DNA from: Tricholoma matsutake
Taxonomy: Eukaryota; Basidiomycota; Agaricomycetes; Agaricales; Tricholomataceae
Direction: 5' to 3'
Assembly (NCBI GenBank): GCA_026075535.2
Contig: AP026547.1
Span: forward strand, 372,001-436,000
Length of the DNA: 64,000 nucleotides
In this document: positions 1-11,638 of the stretch, piece after piece
How positions within the stretch are numbered: the first letter of the stretch is position 1
How the letters are laid out: each line of letters begins with the position of its first letter
Notes under the pieces: generated by a model
Databases searched by the model: none
What the model was told of the DNA's origin: nothing
Seen by the model: the letters and a program-made list of their open reading frames with translations, nothing else
Program-made: the position numbers and the translations under genes

Positions 1-279
1 TGGTACAGACAAAATGCTCGCAAACCACCAAAGGTGGCAGTCGGCAAGGTCCCTCCATGGCGCAAAGTAATTATCCACCTGTATGGGTCAGAAATAGAGA
101 CAGTGATTGGATGGGAGGCTCCAGATCTGGAGAAAGGACGACCGGACTGGATGGCCAAATATTCGCAGCAATATGCAAAGGTCAACAAAAGAATTTCCAA
201 TGATTCAAAGGAAAACGCAAAGATTGAGGCACTTTGGCAACAATGGATGAATACCAGCCCACCATCGGCTGTTCGGTGA
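1..279 (+). pseudogene. 3' part of an unrecognised reading frame, open at the window edge
   Basis: Frame 1 is open from the first base and stops with TGA at 277-279, giving about 92 residues. The peptide is rich in Trp, Lys and Gln and contains the string PPWRKVIIHLYG. I recognise no domain. It may be the upstream part of the same gene as the frames at 529-790 and 791-2212, because all lie on the same strand and together look like a decayed hydrophilic protein, but no splice sites join them convincingly. Called a pseudogene fragment with low certainty. Confidence 0.3.
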
Positions 280-528
280 AAGTACGTGTATCGCCCATAA
301 TTGAGTAACTTGGCTGAATTGATCTTAGGGATGCTGAGAAAATGCTCACAAAGTGTATGAATGAATTTCAAAATTTGATGTACCTTGAACTTGGGGTTCG
401 AATGGTTGTGTTGGGTGGATGGGTAAATCCAGCGGGCAAGAGGAAGTGGAGCGTGTATGTCCATTCACCTGGCATTTAACAGCGACTAATGAAGAATTTG
501 TAGGTTTGAAACAAATAGCTTTCTAGGC

Positions 529-790
529 AACAATAAGCCAAATTTCATCGCCGATGAACCTGTGTGGCATGAAAAGCCTATTGCAGACACGTGCGAGGCA
601 TACATCGAGGAATATCTCACTGCCGATGAAGAGGAGAAATCAGTGATATGACCTGCTGGTGGGGCAAAGCCTAAACAAATCCTGGAGACTGGAGTGAAGG
701 GACAGCCACTGCTACTGGTGAACTGTCTTATCCGCCACGGCGACAATGCCCAGTTTTTGAATTACCAAAAACAAGTTTTATGGGCATACA
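529..790 (+). pseudogene. Unrecognised coding fragment with an internal TGA
   Basis: The frame beginning at 529 reads about 40 residues, including DEPVWHEKPIADTCEAYIEE, then meets TGA at 649-651 and continues another 45 residues (PAGGAKPKQILETGVKGQ onward). The stop follows Val-Ile and a CGA to TGA change would restore an arginine, as seen in the transposon genes of this window. Domain and function are not recognised. It precedes the frame at 791-2212 and could belong to it through an unseen intron near 797 (GTGAGT is present there). Confidence 0.3.
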
Positions 791-2212
791 TTGAAAGGAT
801 GTACAGTGAGTGAACCATTTTTGATTAATGAAGATACTGATCCCTGGCAAGATTTAGCTGCAAGGAGAACCTCCAGTCATGTCCCATGGCTTGATATTCA
901 CACACAGAAATCCGAATTTATCAACCAGGTGGACTATATGCCTCTGCAGAAAGGAGGAAAGAGCTGCACAACTTCCTTGGCGCTGGGGAGATCACAAGCA
1001 TCGACTGTGGCGCTGGAAGACTCAGATGAATCACTGGATGAGGAGTTTGTATTATTGTGGGAACCATCGAAAATGCATAAACATGATATCGAGGCATGTT
1101 TTACCCATTGGATGGGAAGGCAGGAAGAAGGAAAGATTGGTTTTGAATTCACAAATGTCCTTAATTCATGGGACAGAACACTTTGGCCGGCAGTTTGATT
1201 ACAAGAACTTACAGACTTGGATGACACGGAGACCGAAGGAACAACAGCAGCTCCACGCAATCCGCCAAAGTGCAAACAAACCAAAAAGAAAACAAAAGGC
1301 AAATGGCCCAAGGCCACCACACAGCAACCCGAAAGTGAGAGTGCACCAGTACCAAAACAACAAAAGAAAAAGCAGCAAGCCGCTGGGTTAGTTCCACTGC
1401 TACCAGAAAACCTGATGCCGCTGGAATGGGACCTTTTGGTCGACCCCATGCTCCAGAAGGCGCTCATTCCACCTGGCCGATATGTAACAGTGGAGGATCA
1501 CAATATTCTGGCGATGATGGGTTTGACGACTGGTCCTACAGGAGTCAACATGACAGAGCCTACCTACGCTAGCTATCTTGCAGATTTGGAGCATGGGGGT
1601 CATTTAATGAATGGTCCGGTTCCTGCATGGATGGAACATGGTAGTATCCATGATTCCACTGCACCTGCCCTCCGACCGGCCATTCGGCAAGGTCAAAATT
1701 CTCACCAGAACATGACACTAGCTTCATTACCAATGGATACCATCCCTGAGGCAACATCAGTTGCTTCAACCGATAGTGTAATCCCTGACCACAGAAAGTG
1801 TTGGATGAAAACACAATCAAGATCCCGTGCTCGCAACACCAATGAAGTGACTACAACACAGGATGCTGGAATGAGTACACCAGCGGAAGGAAGCAAGGGA
1901 AAGTTGAAAAGAGCATGGTTGAATGACCACAGATCCTGCGCTTGCAACACCAATGAAGTGACTACAACACAGGATGCTGGAGCGAGTACACCAGTGGAAG
2001 GAAGAAAGGGAAAGCTGAAAAGAGCATGGTCGAATGACCACAATAGTTGTGGCTGGCGGCCTAAAAAATCAAAGCCCAGCAACACTGATGTTGAAGTGAT
2101 GAATGTGACAATGGATCCCAGCCTCCATCCAAAGCCAAGACCAAAAGCTCATGGAGATGCATCCACTGACCCCCAGGATACGTTTGACTTAAGACACCGA
2201 CATGCACAATAA
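791..2212 (+). pseudogene. Lysine-rich hypothetical protein gene with one nonsense codon and a 37-residue tandem duplication
   Basis: Two open stretches, 791-1198 and 1199-2212, are in the same frame and separated only by TGA at 1196-1198, so together they would encode about 473 residues. The N-terminal 135 residues are acidic. The middle is Lys/Gln/Pro-rich. Residues encoded by 1820-1930 and 1931-2041 form two 37-residue tandem repeats (shared strings NTNEVTTTQDAG and KGKLKRAW). No catalytic motif is visible and I do not recognise the family. The single TGA could be a recent CGA to TGA mutation, or the real start may lie at 1217 (331 aa). Expression is unknown. Confidence 0.4.
1820..2041 (+). 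repeat. Two tandem 111-bp units inside a coding frame
   Basis: Units 1820-1930 and 1931-2041 are each exactly 111 bp (37 codons) and about 90 percent alike. They keep the frame. The differences are scattered substitutions rather than indels, which suggests a single in-frame duplication that has since diverged. Confidence 0.85.
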
Positions 2213-4080
2213 ACCATGCCTTTGGATATCACCGCGGTCGGCGGATAGTTTTTTTTTGGCACTGCCATGGATGCAATACATTCAATAGATCCCTTATATA
2301 TTTCATCTACTAATGAAATAACCATGCATATATTCTTCAAACTATGTGCCCCTAAGTGCCAGTGCATTATCACTGCTGTTGTCACTACTATCACTGGTCC
2401 CTACAAAGTACCATTTGTGTATAGATTCTTTTATGAGAAGGGCCCATAGACATTTCCTTAGGTCATGTACAGTGACCATCGCTGATCATGGCACCAGTCA
2501 TTTGCTTAGCTCTGAACTTGTATGCTTATTGCCCCTGGTAACATTATCACTACACCATGTCGGGTGCCGACTTTATGTTTTCCGGTGCCGAGACATCCTG
2601 TTAGGAAATAGCTGACCGCCACACAAGCGACAGTTGCTGTCTGGCCAGTGTCAGGATTAATCTACGTCTACTCTCATTGCACATTACTACTGTCTTCAAC
2701 TAATGATTGTTCTCTTCTCTTACTTGCCTGTGTATCTCCCTACTGGCGCCGGTCACTACAATGTACTGTTTTAGGATATATTCTTTATGATTTTTAATAA
2801 CAGCAGTAATTCAAGTCCTGTACGCTATAGTTGTGTGGGCCCATACTGTTTTCCTTTTACTGTCATGGGCCCACCTGATCATTCCATTGAGCGTATCATT
2901 CGTATGGGCCCATTTCCCTGTATTATTTTAGGATGGGCCCATACACATGCTCATGGGGTTCTACAACTCCAATGTACTGTTTTAGCATATATTCTGCACC
3001 AGTCATCCGGCAGCAATTAGTGTACACAGTGTTTGTGATACCCATTGGTCAATAGTTTCTTACTTTTACAGCATGTCATTGCTTTTCGTTATCAGTGACC
3101 ACCGGTGGCGATTAGTGTACAAGTGGGGTTCTACAATAACTGGCGCTGGTCATTCACTTAGCTCTTGACCTTGGATGCTTATTGCCACAGGTGACTTTAT
3201 CACTACTGGTGCCGGTCACTACAATGTTTATCTTTTCCTACATAGATGACTTGTTAAGTGTCAAGGTGCTCCCTAACCTGATTCTGCACATCCTCCCAGT
3301 AAGCCAACAACTTCCTGTCCTTCTGAAGTTGGGCATCATTTTCTCGGACTGTCGACTTTATCACTACTGGCGCTGGTCACCTTTTCACTCCTGGTGCCAG
3401 TCACTACAATGTACTGATTTTGCATACATCCTTATCCTCCCACATTCCTACAGCATACAGCATGTCACCATTCCTTTGTTTGTTATTAATGTTCTAGTGC
3501 ACACTGGCCACGATTAGCACACAAGTCTTTTAAGAACTATGTGCATGACCAGTGCCCACTTTATCTTTTCCTAAATAGACGACTTAAAACAGTATGGGCC
3601 CCAACTATAGCATACAGGACTTGAATTACTGCTGCTATTACAATACAAATCTTTTAAGAGCTATGTGAATTGCCTGCACCGACTTTATGTTTTCTGACAC
3701 CGAGAGATGCACTGAAGTCGTGTGGGCCCATACTGTTTTCCTTTTACTGTCATGGGCCCACCCGATCGTTCCATCGGGCATATCATTCATATGGGCCCAT
3801 TTCCCTGCAATTATGTTAGGATGGGCCCATACACATTTTCTTAGCTCATACAGTAACTGGCGCCGGTCATTCGCTTAGCTCCACTGTTATGCTGATGGCC
3901 ACCGGCGACTTTATCACTACCAGCGTTGGTCACTTCAATGTACGTTTGTTGTATCTATCCTTGTAGCCTCCTTCCACATTCCTACAGCATGATGAATTCA
4001 ATATATACCTTATACTCGATCTATTAATGAAGCAACTATGCATATATTGATCAAAATATATACACAAATAGGCGTGGTAT
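2213..4080. repeat. Non-coding block of short degenerate repeats (GGGCCCA and TGGCGCCGGTCA motifs)
   Basis: No convincing gene lies here. A 116-bp segment at 2833-2948 recurs in direct orientation at 3720-3835 with about 90 percent identity and contains four or five copies of GGGCCCA. The motif TGGYGCCGGTCA recurs roughly eight times between about 2490 and 3930, usually followed by ACTACAATGTA. A segment with CTAATGAAATAACCATGCATA near 2310 resembles one near 4025, so the block may be the body of an old element with related ends. Element type cannot be assigned. Confidence 0.6.
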
Positions 4081-4113
4081 AAAAAATATTGTCAATTTTT
4101 ATCCAACGTAGAA

Positions 4114-5790
4114 TTATGCTGGGGGTGTTGATGTTTTTGGAATTGAGACAGTGGTATCAGGTGGGAGGGGGGACATTTGTGCAGTGTATGTTGATATTGG
4201 ATCCGGGGAGGTAGAAGTTGCAGCTGCATTGGTGAAAGAACTGGTGTCAGGGATCACCGATGTAGCTGTGGTCATAATAATGGGAACAGGCGATGGTGGG
4301 GAGCAAATGGATTCATGCAAATGGGCTGGATTGACGAACATTGATGACTTTAGGAGATGGATCGTCAACGGCGCTGTGGCATCTGCATTCCGTGGATCTT
4401 CGTCTTCTGATTCCTCCTCAAAGCTTCCCTCGTTCTCCAATTCGGCCAGCCACTTGTTTGTTGCCGCCAATTGACCATGCAACATGAAAACCTCCTGCTT
4501 CATCTTCTCCAACTCCATCCCATTCCTCAACCCCTTCATCTCAGCCTCCAGCACCGGAATGCTCACCAGCACCTTTTCTCTCAACTCACCCATCTCAGCC
4601 TCCAATGCTGGAATGCTCACTGTCATCTTTTCCTTCAACGTGTTCAAAACTTCCATGTATCCATGCAACATGAGGCTTTCCTTATCCAATTTCCCTTGAT
4701 TTTCTGCCAAGACCGATATGAGCGTGCAGAGGTCTTGGAGCTCCCATTGTAAACCACCGATGGTGGGCATGCAATTGGGATGGGTGACATAACCTGGTGG
4801 CAGTGGCGCAGGAAGCATGGTGTCGATGGATTGGGGGATTGTGAGGCTTGTTGACAGGACAGGCTCTGGGGTTGGTATATGGTCGGAGATGCGTGAAGTT
4901 GAGGGGACGGGGGCTGGTGTGACGGGGATGTACTCATCTGACTCACCAGCGGTGTCTGCTGCCCAGCGTTTTCTCTTCAGCGCCATTCTCAGTCGTTCAC
5001 TTTCCTCTGCCTTCACCTTTTTCTTCCCAATGACCTTTTTTCTCCCCTTGAGCTCCCCTGCTGCTATCAATTCATCTTGCCGTGCTGTATCTGATGCTGT
5101 ATATGAGCATTTCATCTTGCCCTTGTGGCACATCATGCAAGAAATCTGGATGCCTGTTGCTTGGCAGGTTGTCAGGCCCCTCAAACTGCAGGTGTCGCAC
5201 AGAACAGTGGGCTGTTCCACAATGGACCTCCATATATCGTCTTCAGGTAGAGCAGGAGTGGCCGTCATGATTAGCAGGTTGGCGTGGATGAATGGTGGCT
5301 CTTTTGTGACGTTTCTGTCCTCCATTTCAGGCAGCACCAGCTGTGGTGACACCTTTTGGCATTTCGACTGAGGTGGAGCCAGGTGTTCTATGACCTTCTT
5401 TTCCTTGCCCTTGCCCTTGCCCTTGCTCTGGGCTCTTGCAGCTGCTTCTGTTTGGTTGGTCTGAGCCTCCAGCATCGCAGTGGTGGGAACGGGTGTGGAC
5501 ACGGCGACAAGTGATGTGGCTGCAGAACCGGGAGCAATGATGGGTGGCGTAGCTGTGGTGGGGATTTGGAGCGTAACATGCATGGCCGGGAGAGTGCTGC
5601 TTGGCGCAGCGATGGGTGAAGGTTGACAAATATATATGCTCCGGTCGATGGATTCCCAAGGCGTTGGGCCAGACTTATCTCACTGATGGAGTACTTTGAA
5701 CACATGTTTGAGGAACGGCGTCATTGCCGCTTCCTTCACCAACACCTTTTGCCTATAATCCAACTTCAAAGCCTTCTTAGAAAGATTCAT
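4114..5790 (-). CDS. Zn2Cys6-like coiled-coil protein, one intron
   Basis: I read complement(join(4114..5596,5684..5790)), 529 aa. The long open frame 4114-5583 extends upstream in frame to an ATG at 5790 if an 87-nt intron (GTGAGA at 5683, CAAGCAG ending at 5597) is removed; without splicing a TGA at 5680-5682 breaks it. A KGKGKGK patch at about residues 94-100 is followed by a cysteine cluster C-X2-C-X7-C-X8-C-X2-C-X6-C at about residues 169-199, close to the fungal Zn2Cys6 spacing. Basic and Pro/Ser/Thr-rich linkers follow, then a coiled coil at about 360-435 with two copies of VSIPxLEAEM, and an acidic stretch. Zn2Cys6 proteins usually bind DNA; here the role is inference. Similar proteins are multi-copy in Agaricomycetes, so it may be part of an unrecognised mobile unit. 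It is divergent from the gene at 5911. Confidence 0.6.
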
Positions 5791-5910
5791 AGGACATAAT
5801 AAAAATCACCCACCAACTTGCCCAATATGGATTTCGAATCCATGGTCATCCAAGTACCATCCAAAAATGTATTGAGGGTGTGCTCCATGGATTCGGTGTG
5901 CTGAGAAGAC

Positions 5911-7617
5911 ATGATAAAACTGTTTGTACTTAGGGTGGATGCAGTTGATAGCGTCAATAAATTTTCAACTTCTGTATTCAAAATTCATGTGACTGCATTT
6001 GTTGATCAATTTTCGCGTCTTATGGAATATTCAGGCAGCTCATCAGTAAACTTGCCAAATTTGCCACCAACAAGTATGCCCACTCTGGACCTTGACGCCT
6101 TGGATATTCCTGGTAGTCCTGATTCACCAGCGGTGTATATAGATAATCTGGACCTGGCCACTTTTCATATTCCTGAACATCCTGATTCACTGGCGGTGGA
6201 TGGTACTCTTCATTTCTCCATACCACATTCATCGATACATTCCTCATTTGCTTTTGATATTTCTGAAGCGGCTGCAGATATTATCCATTTGGCAACCCCA
6301 CCTGCCTAAAATTCCCAATCTTTTGACTTGGATGCATTTCACATTCCTGGTAGTCCTGACTCACCCACAGCAAGCACCATTCATTTGACATCATCACTGC
6401 CACACCATGACCTAGATCTCTTTCATATTCCTGACTCGCTGGCTGCCGATGCATTTTATATTCCTGGTAGTCCTGACTCGCTGGTGGCGATCAGCACTGT
6501 TCATTTGACATTATCGCTGGCACACCATGACCGAGACATGTTTCATATTCCTGACTTGCCGGCTGCCGATGCATTTTATATTCCTGGTAGTCCTGAGCCG
6601 GTGGTGAGCACCACTGCTCATTTGACATTATTGCCCACACACCATGACCTAGACATGTTTCATATTCCTGACTCGCTGGCCGCCAATGGGGTTTATATTC
6701 CTGGTAGTCCTGAGCCGGTGGCAAGCACCATTGTTCATTTGACACTATCGCCAGCACACCATGACCTAGACATGCATATTCCTGACTTGCCAGCCGCCAA
6801 TGTGTTTTATATTACTGGTAGTCCTGAGTCGCCGGTGGCAAGCACCACTGCTCATTTGACATCATCCCCAGCACACAATGACATGAACATGTTTCATATT
6901 CCTGACTCACCAGGCACAGATTGTTCTGGAGTTGATTTTGGAGCCCCAATGGTGCAACATACCCATACCATTGACCCAGACACTTTTTATATTCCTGGCA
7001 GTCCTAATCATTCAGCAACACCACCATCACAATTACAAATGGTGGACACTCTTGAGATCCCTGCCAGTGTTGACATGCCAGATGCAGACAGTGCACACTT
7101 CTGGTTTACTGAGGTGACTGAAGGTAGTGACATGGAGCTCGATGTCTCTATGGCCTATATCGAACCTGTGCTGGATCATGTCACCCCGACATTGTCCTTG
7201 GCTGGATCTTCTCATAGTTCAATATTGACACAGAGAGATTCAGATGAGGTCCATTCCCCCCCTGGCTCTCCCCAAAATGTTCCTCAGTGCACCATCCGCC
7301 TTTTGTTACCCAGCCACATTCATCCAGTATTCCCAGGTTGTACTCCATCAACACCGGCATCATCCCAGCAGGCCCCCCAAGTAAGTCCTGAACTTTGGCT
7401 GGGAGCTGCTGAATAATGATTGTAGGAGATTTTGACTTATTCTGATGCTGTTGAACACAGCTACCGCGAGGCCGTCAAGATGGTGAAGTCCAACATTGCA
7501 GTAAACCATGCCCTTCACTGGCAGCTCGCCACCCTTGATGAGGCAATGTGCCAGATGGCCCAATTAATGCAGCAGAAGTGCAGGACAATGATGAATTCTT
7601 TACCAAGGACATTGTAA
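5911..7617 (+). pseudogene. IPGSP tandem-repeat protein, one intron, one nonsense codon
   Basis: Exon 1 runs 5911-7380, a 45-nt intron follows (GTAAGT at 7381, TTGTAG ending 7425), and exon 2 runs 7426-7617. One in-frame TAA at 6307-6309 interrupts exon 1; both sides stay in frame. The centre holds about five 39-40-residue repeats (period 117-120 bp from about 6328 to 6920), each with D-x-F-Y-IPGSP-x-S, then ST-x-HLT and DLDMFHIPDS. The C-terminal exon is Met/Gln/His-rich and probably helical. No signal peptide, membrane segment or enzyme motif is visible. It is transcribed away from the Zn2Cys6-like gene, start codons about 120 bp apart. Function unknown. Confidence 0.5.
6328..6925 (+). repeat. 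About five coding tandem repeats of 117-120 bp
   Basis: The phrase encoding FYIPGSP recurs at about 6337, 6451, 6571, 6688 and 6805, with diverged copies before and after. The units keep the reading frame and differ mostly by substitutions, with one unit lacking the FH pair before IPD. Confidence 0.85.
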
Positions 7618-7629
7618 AATTATCACTAG

Positions 7630-7990
7630 CAACTTCTTTCATTTTGCTTAATGCATATGTCAACTGTGTTAGCCAGCACCATTTTTCAGCAATTACAATC
7701 TTTTCAGTAATTACCGGCGGCGAGAATCGTCGCCCGTGAAGGGTAGACCATATTTTTCTAGCAATTACTGGCAGCGATTGTTGCTGTTGGTGCTATAATT
7801 CTATTCACTGGGCCCACACGGATCAAGCAATTACCACCAGTAATAATCATCGCTGGTGCCATGTAGTAAAATGGTGACCGTGCTAGCCAGCGCCATGAGT
7901 CAGATGTTACTGCCACTGAGAATCTTTCAGCAATTACCACTGGGAAGAATCATCACTGGCAGTGAATCTGTATACTGGGCCCACATGGAT
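7630..7990. repeat. AT-rich spacer with CAGCAATTAC-type short repeats
   Basis: Between the IPGSP gene and the Plavaka remnant are several copies, in both orientations, of AGCAATTAC followed by CGGCGG-, CAGCG- or CACTGG-like segments and GAATCRTCRC. Copies of TGGGCCCAC at about 7810 and 7976 link it to the 2.2-4.1 kb block. No coding frame is credible. Confidence 0.5.
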
Positions 7991-8029
7991 GCATCACACC
8001 CTCGGCCCACATGAGTCTTTCCTGCTATG

Positions 8030-9525
8030 GGCCCAATCCACTACTGACAGATCTATCGTCGTTTTGCAGAAATCCACTGGACGGATGTATCATGGATTTC
8101 TACTGAATAGGCTGTTCCTGGACCCAATGCTCCCAAAATTGTCGAGTCATTCTTACTTCCAAGCTTTCGACATGTCTCTGCTATTCAGCATGAAGGTGGC
8201 CTTGCTATCTGGGATTCTGGGAAGGTCAGAAGCAACAAGTTTGCTATTCAAATATTTTTTTGCATTAGGTAATGCAGACACGGTAGCGCTGACAGATCTC
8301 ACTGGATTTGTCAGGCACCAGGGAGCCCACGGCTGTCGGATTCAATGCCCTCCCGGTGGATGCCACAAACCTGGTGTTGGTATCTATTATCCTATGGCAA
8401 CACTTCCTTATGATTGTGAAGACCATCCCTCATGAAACTGTATCAATAATTGCAAGGTGCCAGATAAATGCCGGCACCCAGACATCGATGTTGGGTCCCT
8501 TATTGTTGGCAATCCACAACAATATTTGGAAAATCTTCAACATGTCCTCACAAGTCAAACCAAAGCCATATTTGAAGAACGTCGGCTTGATACTGGAATT
8601 GCTCGTCCAACTATTTGTCTCAGTTTGCAATCTAATTCCACATATCCACCTCCTCTCATCTTCACTGTCAACGACTTGATGCACTTGAATGGCAACAATC
8701 TTCCTCACCACCTTCTCAACCTCTGGTGTGGCAAGGTTAAGATTACTGGACCCAAGCCAAATTTCGAGGTCCTTGACAATGATGCCATCTGGACTGAACA
8801 CAGTAAACTTGTTGCTTCAATGGCCTCTTTTTTCCCTGCCTCATTCGGTTGCACTCCACAAAATCCAAAAGAGAAGATCAATACTGGATACAAGGCTATC
8901 GAATGGATCAACTACTTCTGGATACTCGGTCCTGCTGTCTTTCGTCTTGTTCTCCCTCATGAAGTCTGGATTCATTTCTGTAAACTTGTTTCTGGGATTC
9001 ATGTTATCCACCAGAGGAAGATTCCTGCGCTTGAGCTCCAACATGCCAATAAACTCCTCTTATGATGGGTTACCAAATTTGAGAAGATCTATTGCGACCG
9101 AGACCTACACCGCATTCACCTCGTACTACCCTGTGTCCATACCATTATCCATCTTACAGCTGAAACTGCACATTTGGGTCCTCTTGGTGTTTATGCTCAG
9201 TGGGCCCTCAAAAATACGATTGGTAACCTTGGCCACAAAGTCCACCAACACTCCAATCCTTTTATGAATTTATCAGAGCATGGGTTACTTCATGCATGAA
9301 TAAATGCTGTAAAAGCACTTGTGCAAGACTTCGATCTGGTAACTAACAAATTGCCTTGTGTGGCTTGTGATCTGGGAGGTGGCTACATCTTCTTACCTGA
9401 AAAGGAAGATCACAAACACATCCCAATGGAAGGCTCGAAGGAGGAACTTGCGATTCAGGAATATTTGAACAAAATCCAACTTGTCGGGTTGGGCCATGGC
9501 TACACCTGGCATGAACGAGTCCTCA
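8030..9525 (+). pseudogene. Plavaka-like (CACTA) transposase, central part, degenerate
   Basis: Frames on the plus strand, in order, give GRMYHGFLLNRLFLDPMLP, then FDMSLLFSMKVALLSGILG, then GAHGCRIQCPPGGCHKPGVG, then a 202-aa open frame 8457-9065 with FTVNDLMHLNGNNLPHHLL, and after frame changes CVACDLGGGYIFLPE. This order and these strings match what I know of Agaricomycete Plavaka transposases. Frameshifts and stops, including TAA/TGA, break it into at least four pieces. Its C-terminal continuation is not adjacent: it resumes at about 11650 and again at 15747 after two insertions. Not functional. Confidence 0.7.
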
Positions 9526-11041
9526 CTTCATGGACTTTTCTCTCTCTTCTTTTGATTCAATCCATATGGCAGATAACATATACAGTTGTAGTATAAAACA
9601 AACAAACTAGAGTCTGGCTTTCAATAATGTACAGGAATGAAACACAATGGCTTGATAATCACAAAGTATGGTGCTGCCATCTAATAGGATTAGGCAAGTG
9701 CCAATATAATGTAAAGTGAAGCAAGGTGGTGTGGGAAACAAAACAAAGAAGCTGATGCATGAATTAGGACAATGCAGAGTACTAGAGGTGATATCACCAA
9801 AAACAGGTCTTAGCATAGGCAGATATTAAGCAAGTCATAAGTCAAAGTTAAGTAGGATGGAATTGGATCAATGGAATGAGCAATGAGCAATGAAAATTCC
9901 TTCAGGTCTTGTTAGAAATACTTACCTACATCCTGTCCTGGTCGTATCATGGCTACTATTTTTGGCACCCAGGATTGATGACGACATAACCAGGCAGCTA
10001 TGCTTGTTAGTTACTGGAGATGACGTGAATGTCTTAGTTCCCCAAGGTTCCACACCTAACTGGTCAATCAGCATTAATTGGTGTTCTCCTTGATTGATTT
10101 TACATATTACCCACTTCACGCCTTGACAACAGAACGATTTTTAACCTACAGTATTACTCAACCCACACATCAGGTCAGGTATTTTGAACATCCAGACTGT
10201 ACAGGGGCACCAGAATTATGCAGACCTGAGGCCATAAACTAAAACTACAAAACCACTGGTAAGTTTGCTGTGAGTGATAGGAAAGAAGAAGACAAAAACA
10301 AACAGGGACCAATACAACCCTGGCAGAACGGCAATTGCCGACAGGAATTCTTGTAAGTAGCCAGTTGTTCAGTTTACCGAAACTGCAGAACATCGAAGTC
10401 TATTCAATAATTCTAGTTGTATTCCATTACTACATTCTAATTACTACATCTGGTACATGCTAATGAACATAGTGATATACACTAGGTGTGCGCTCTGTCA
10501 TTTTTTGGCTGCAGCCTGTGGTCCAGAGTGGGGCAGAGCAGGAGGTTAAGCCGTCATTGACAGATGCGGCGGCGGAGATGTGGCAGTTGTGCAGTGTGGC
10601 TCAGGGTTCAAAAGAGGGGGCTGGTGACTTGATTGGGGAGAGGTAGATCAGCCTGTAATCAGCGCCATTGTTCAGGAGCTGCTGCCGGTGGTTCTGAAGC
10701 AGGGGATGAAGTTGCAGTGGTGGTTGTCAATATTGAAGGCGTTGATGGGGGCTGTGTGGCCGTTGACAATGGTGATGTGGCAGATGGCATGGTGGTGACG
10801 GACTAATGGTAGTCTTATTGAGGGGTGTCATTTGTGTATCTGCGTTGATGGTAGCAGTTGTCGTCGAGTCGCTATTACATTGGTTGTTCGTTTGATCTGT
10901 ATGCCTTCATCGATTCGGACCTTGTGTGGCCATGTCTATGGTGTGACACAGTCTCTCTGGCTGTGTTTTGTCTCCCAAACCACTCGTTCTGCTGTTCTTC
11001 CTCTTTCTTCCCCATCCTTCACTCCCAAGTGGTAGTTTGAC

Positions 11042-11095
11042 CTAAAAAGTAAAGAAAAGAGATTAGTTAATTATTCATAATCAGAAAAATCTTAC
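11042..11095 (-). other. Intron-like module with exon-side hairpin
   Basis: On the minus strand: donor GTAAGA at 11095, branch-like TTAACTAAT at 11062-11070, a pyrimidine-rich tract and acceptor TTTTTAG ending at 11042; 54 nt. Immediately upstream on the same strand is a hairpin (11101-11129) of GCCCAAATGA type. It looks like a spliceosomal intron in a non-coding repeat; splicing itself is inferred. Confidence 0.45.
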
Positions 11096-11266
11096 TGCAG
11101 GCCCAAATGACCCAGTCATCATTTGTGCCATGTCGCATCCAAAATCGTTCGTGTGGATTGTTTCATGTTGGCATCTGTCGTTACTACTAGTTTAGATCCA
11201 TTTCCTTCTCCCTCTTTCATCAGATGCTTGGGCACCTGTTTTCAAGGTCATTGTCACATCTTTGCA

Positions 11267-11328
11267 CTAAAAAGAGAAAGCAGAACAATTAGTTAGCACG
11301 ATAAAACAAGAAAAAGAGAACAAAAAAC
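11267..11328 (-). other. Intron-like module
   Basis: Minus strand, 62 nt: donor-like GTTTTTTG at 11328 (weak), branch-like CTAACTAAT, acceptor TCTTTTTAG ending at 11267. The flanking exon side carries a CATTTGGA variant of the CATTTGGGC motif found at the other modules. The weak donor lowers confidence. Confidence 0.3.
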
Positions 11329-11389
11329 TCATGGATTCCAAATGACACTAATATGGTACTCATGTTATTCCCTAGTGCTGTGATAGTTG

Positions 11390-11638
11390 TTGTTTACGAG
11401 GCAAGCACAACAAGTTGGCTTGTGACTGAATGTGACAATTACCTTTTTCATCCAAAATCCATGTGTCAGTAAAACCCGCTGAGTTTGAAATATTTTATAG
11501 GGCTGACTTCGAAATGTAACCCTGTCTCCAGGCAGAATTAAAACCCCGGTTCCTGCCGAGCAGCCACCTCTCTTAACTTTTTGCTGGAAGGTCAGGTTAA
11601 AAGAACGAGTCCTCATACCTCGGACTCGTAACCAGGAC
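11390..11638 (+). repeat. LTR-like terminal segment, copy A
   Basis: About 250 bp that match the minus strand of 51205-51440: shared blocks in order are CAATTxCCTTTT with TGTGACTGAATGTGA, GACTTCGAAATGTAAC, CGGxxxxTGCCGAGCAGCC, GGTCAGGTTAAAA and the stem ACGAGTCC/GGACTCGT. The stem is kept while its loop differs. It forms the right boundary of the 2.1-kb insertion, next to the resumed Plavaka frame. It could be an LTR or another terminal repeat. Confidence 0.5.

Noticed and set aside
934..1467. 177-aa minus-strand frame opposite the lysine-rich gene
   Set aside because: It is antisense to a protein-like frame, has a Ser/Cys/Phe-rich composition typical of a shadow, and shows no motif.
5787..5981. 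64-aa minus-strand frame just upstream of the Zn2Cys6-like gene
   Set aside because: It ends before the ATG at 5790 and is opposite the first codons of the IPGSP gene; no splice signal joins it.
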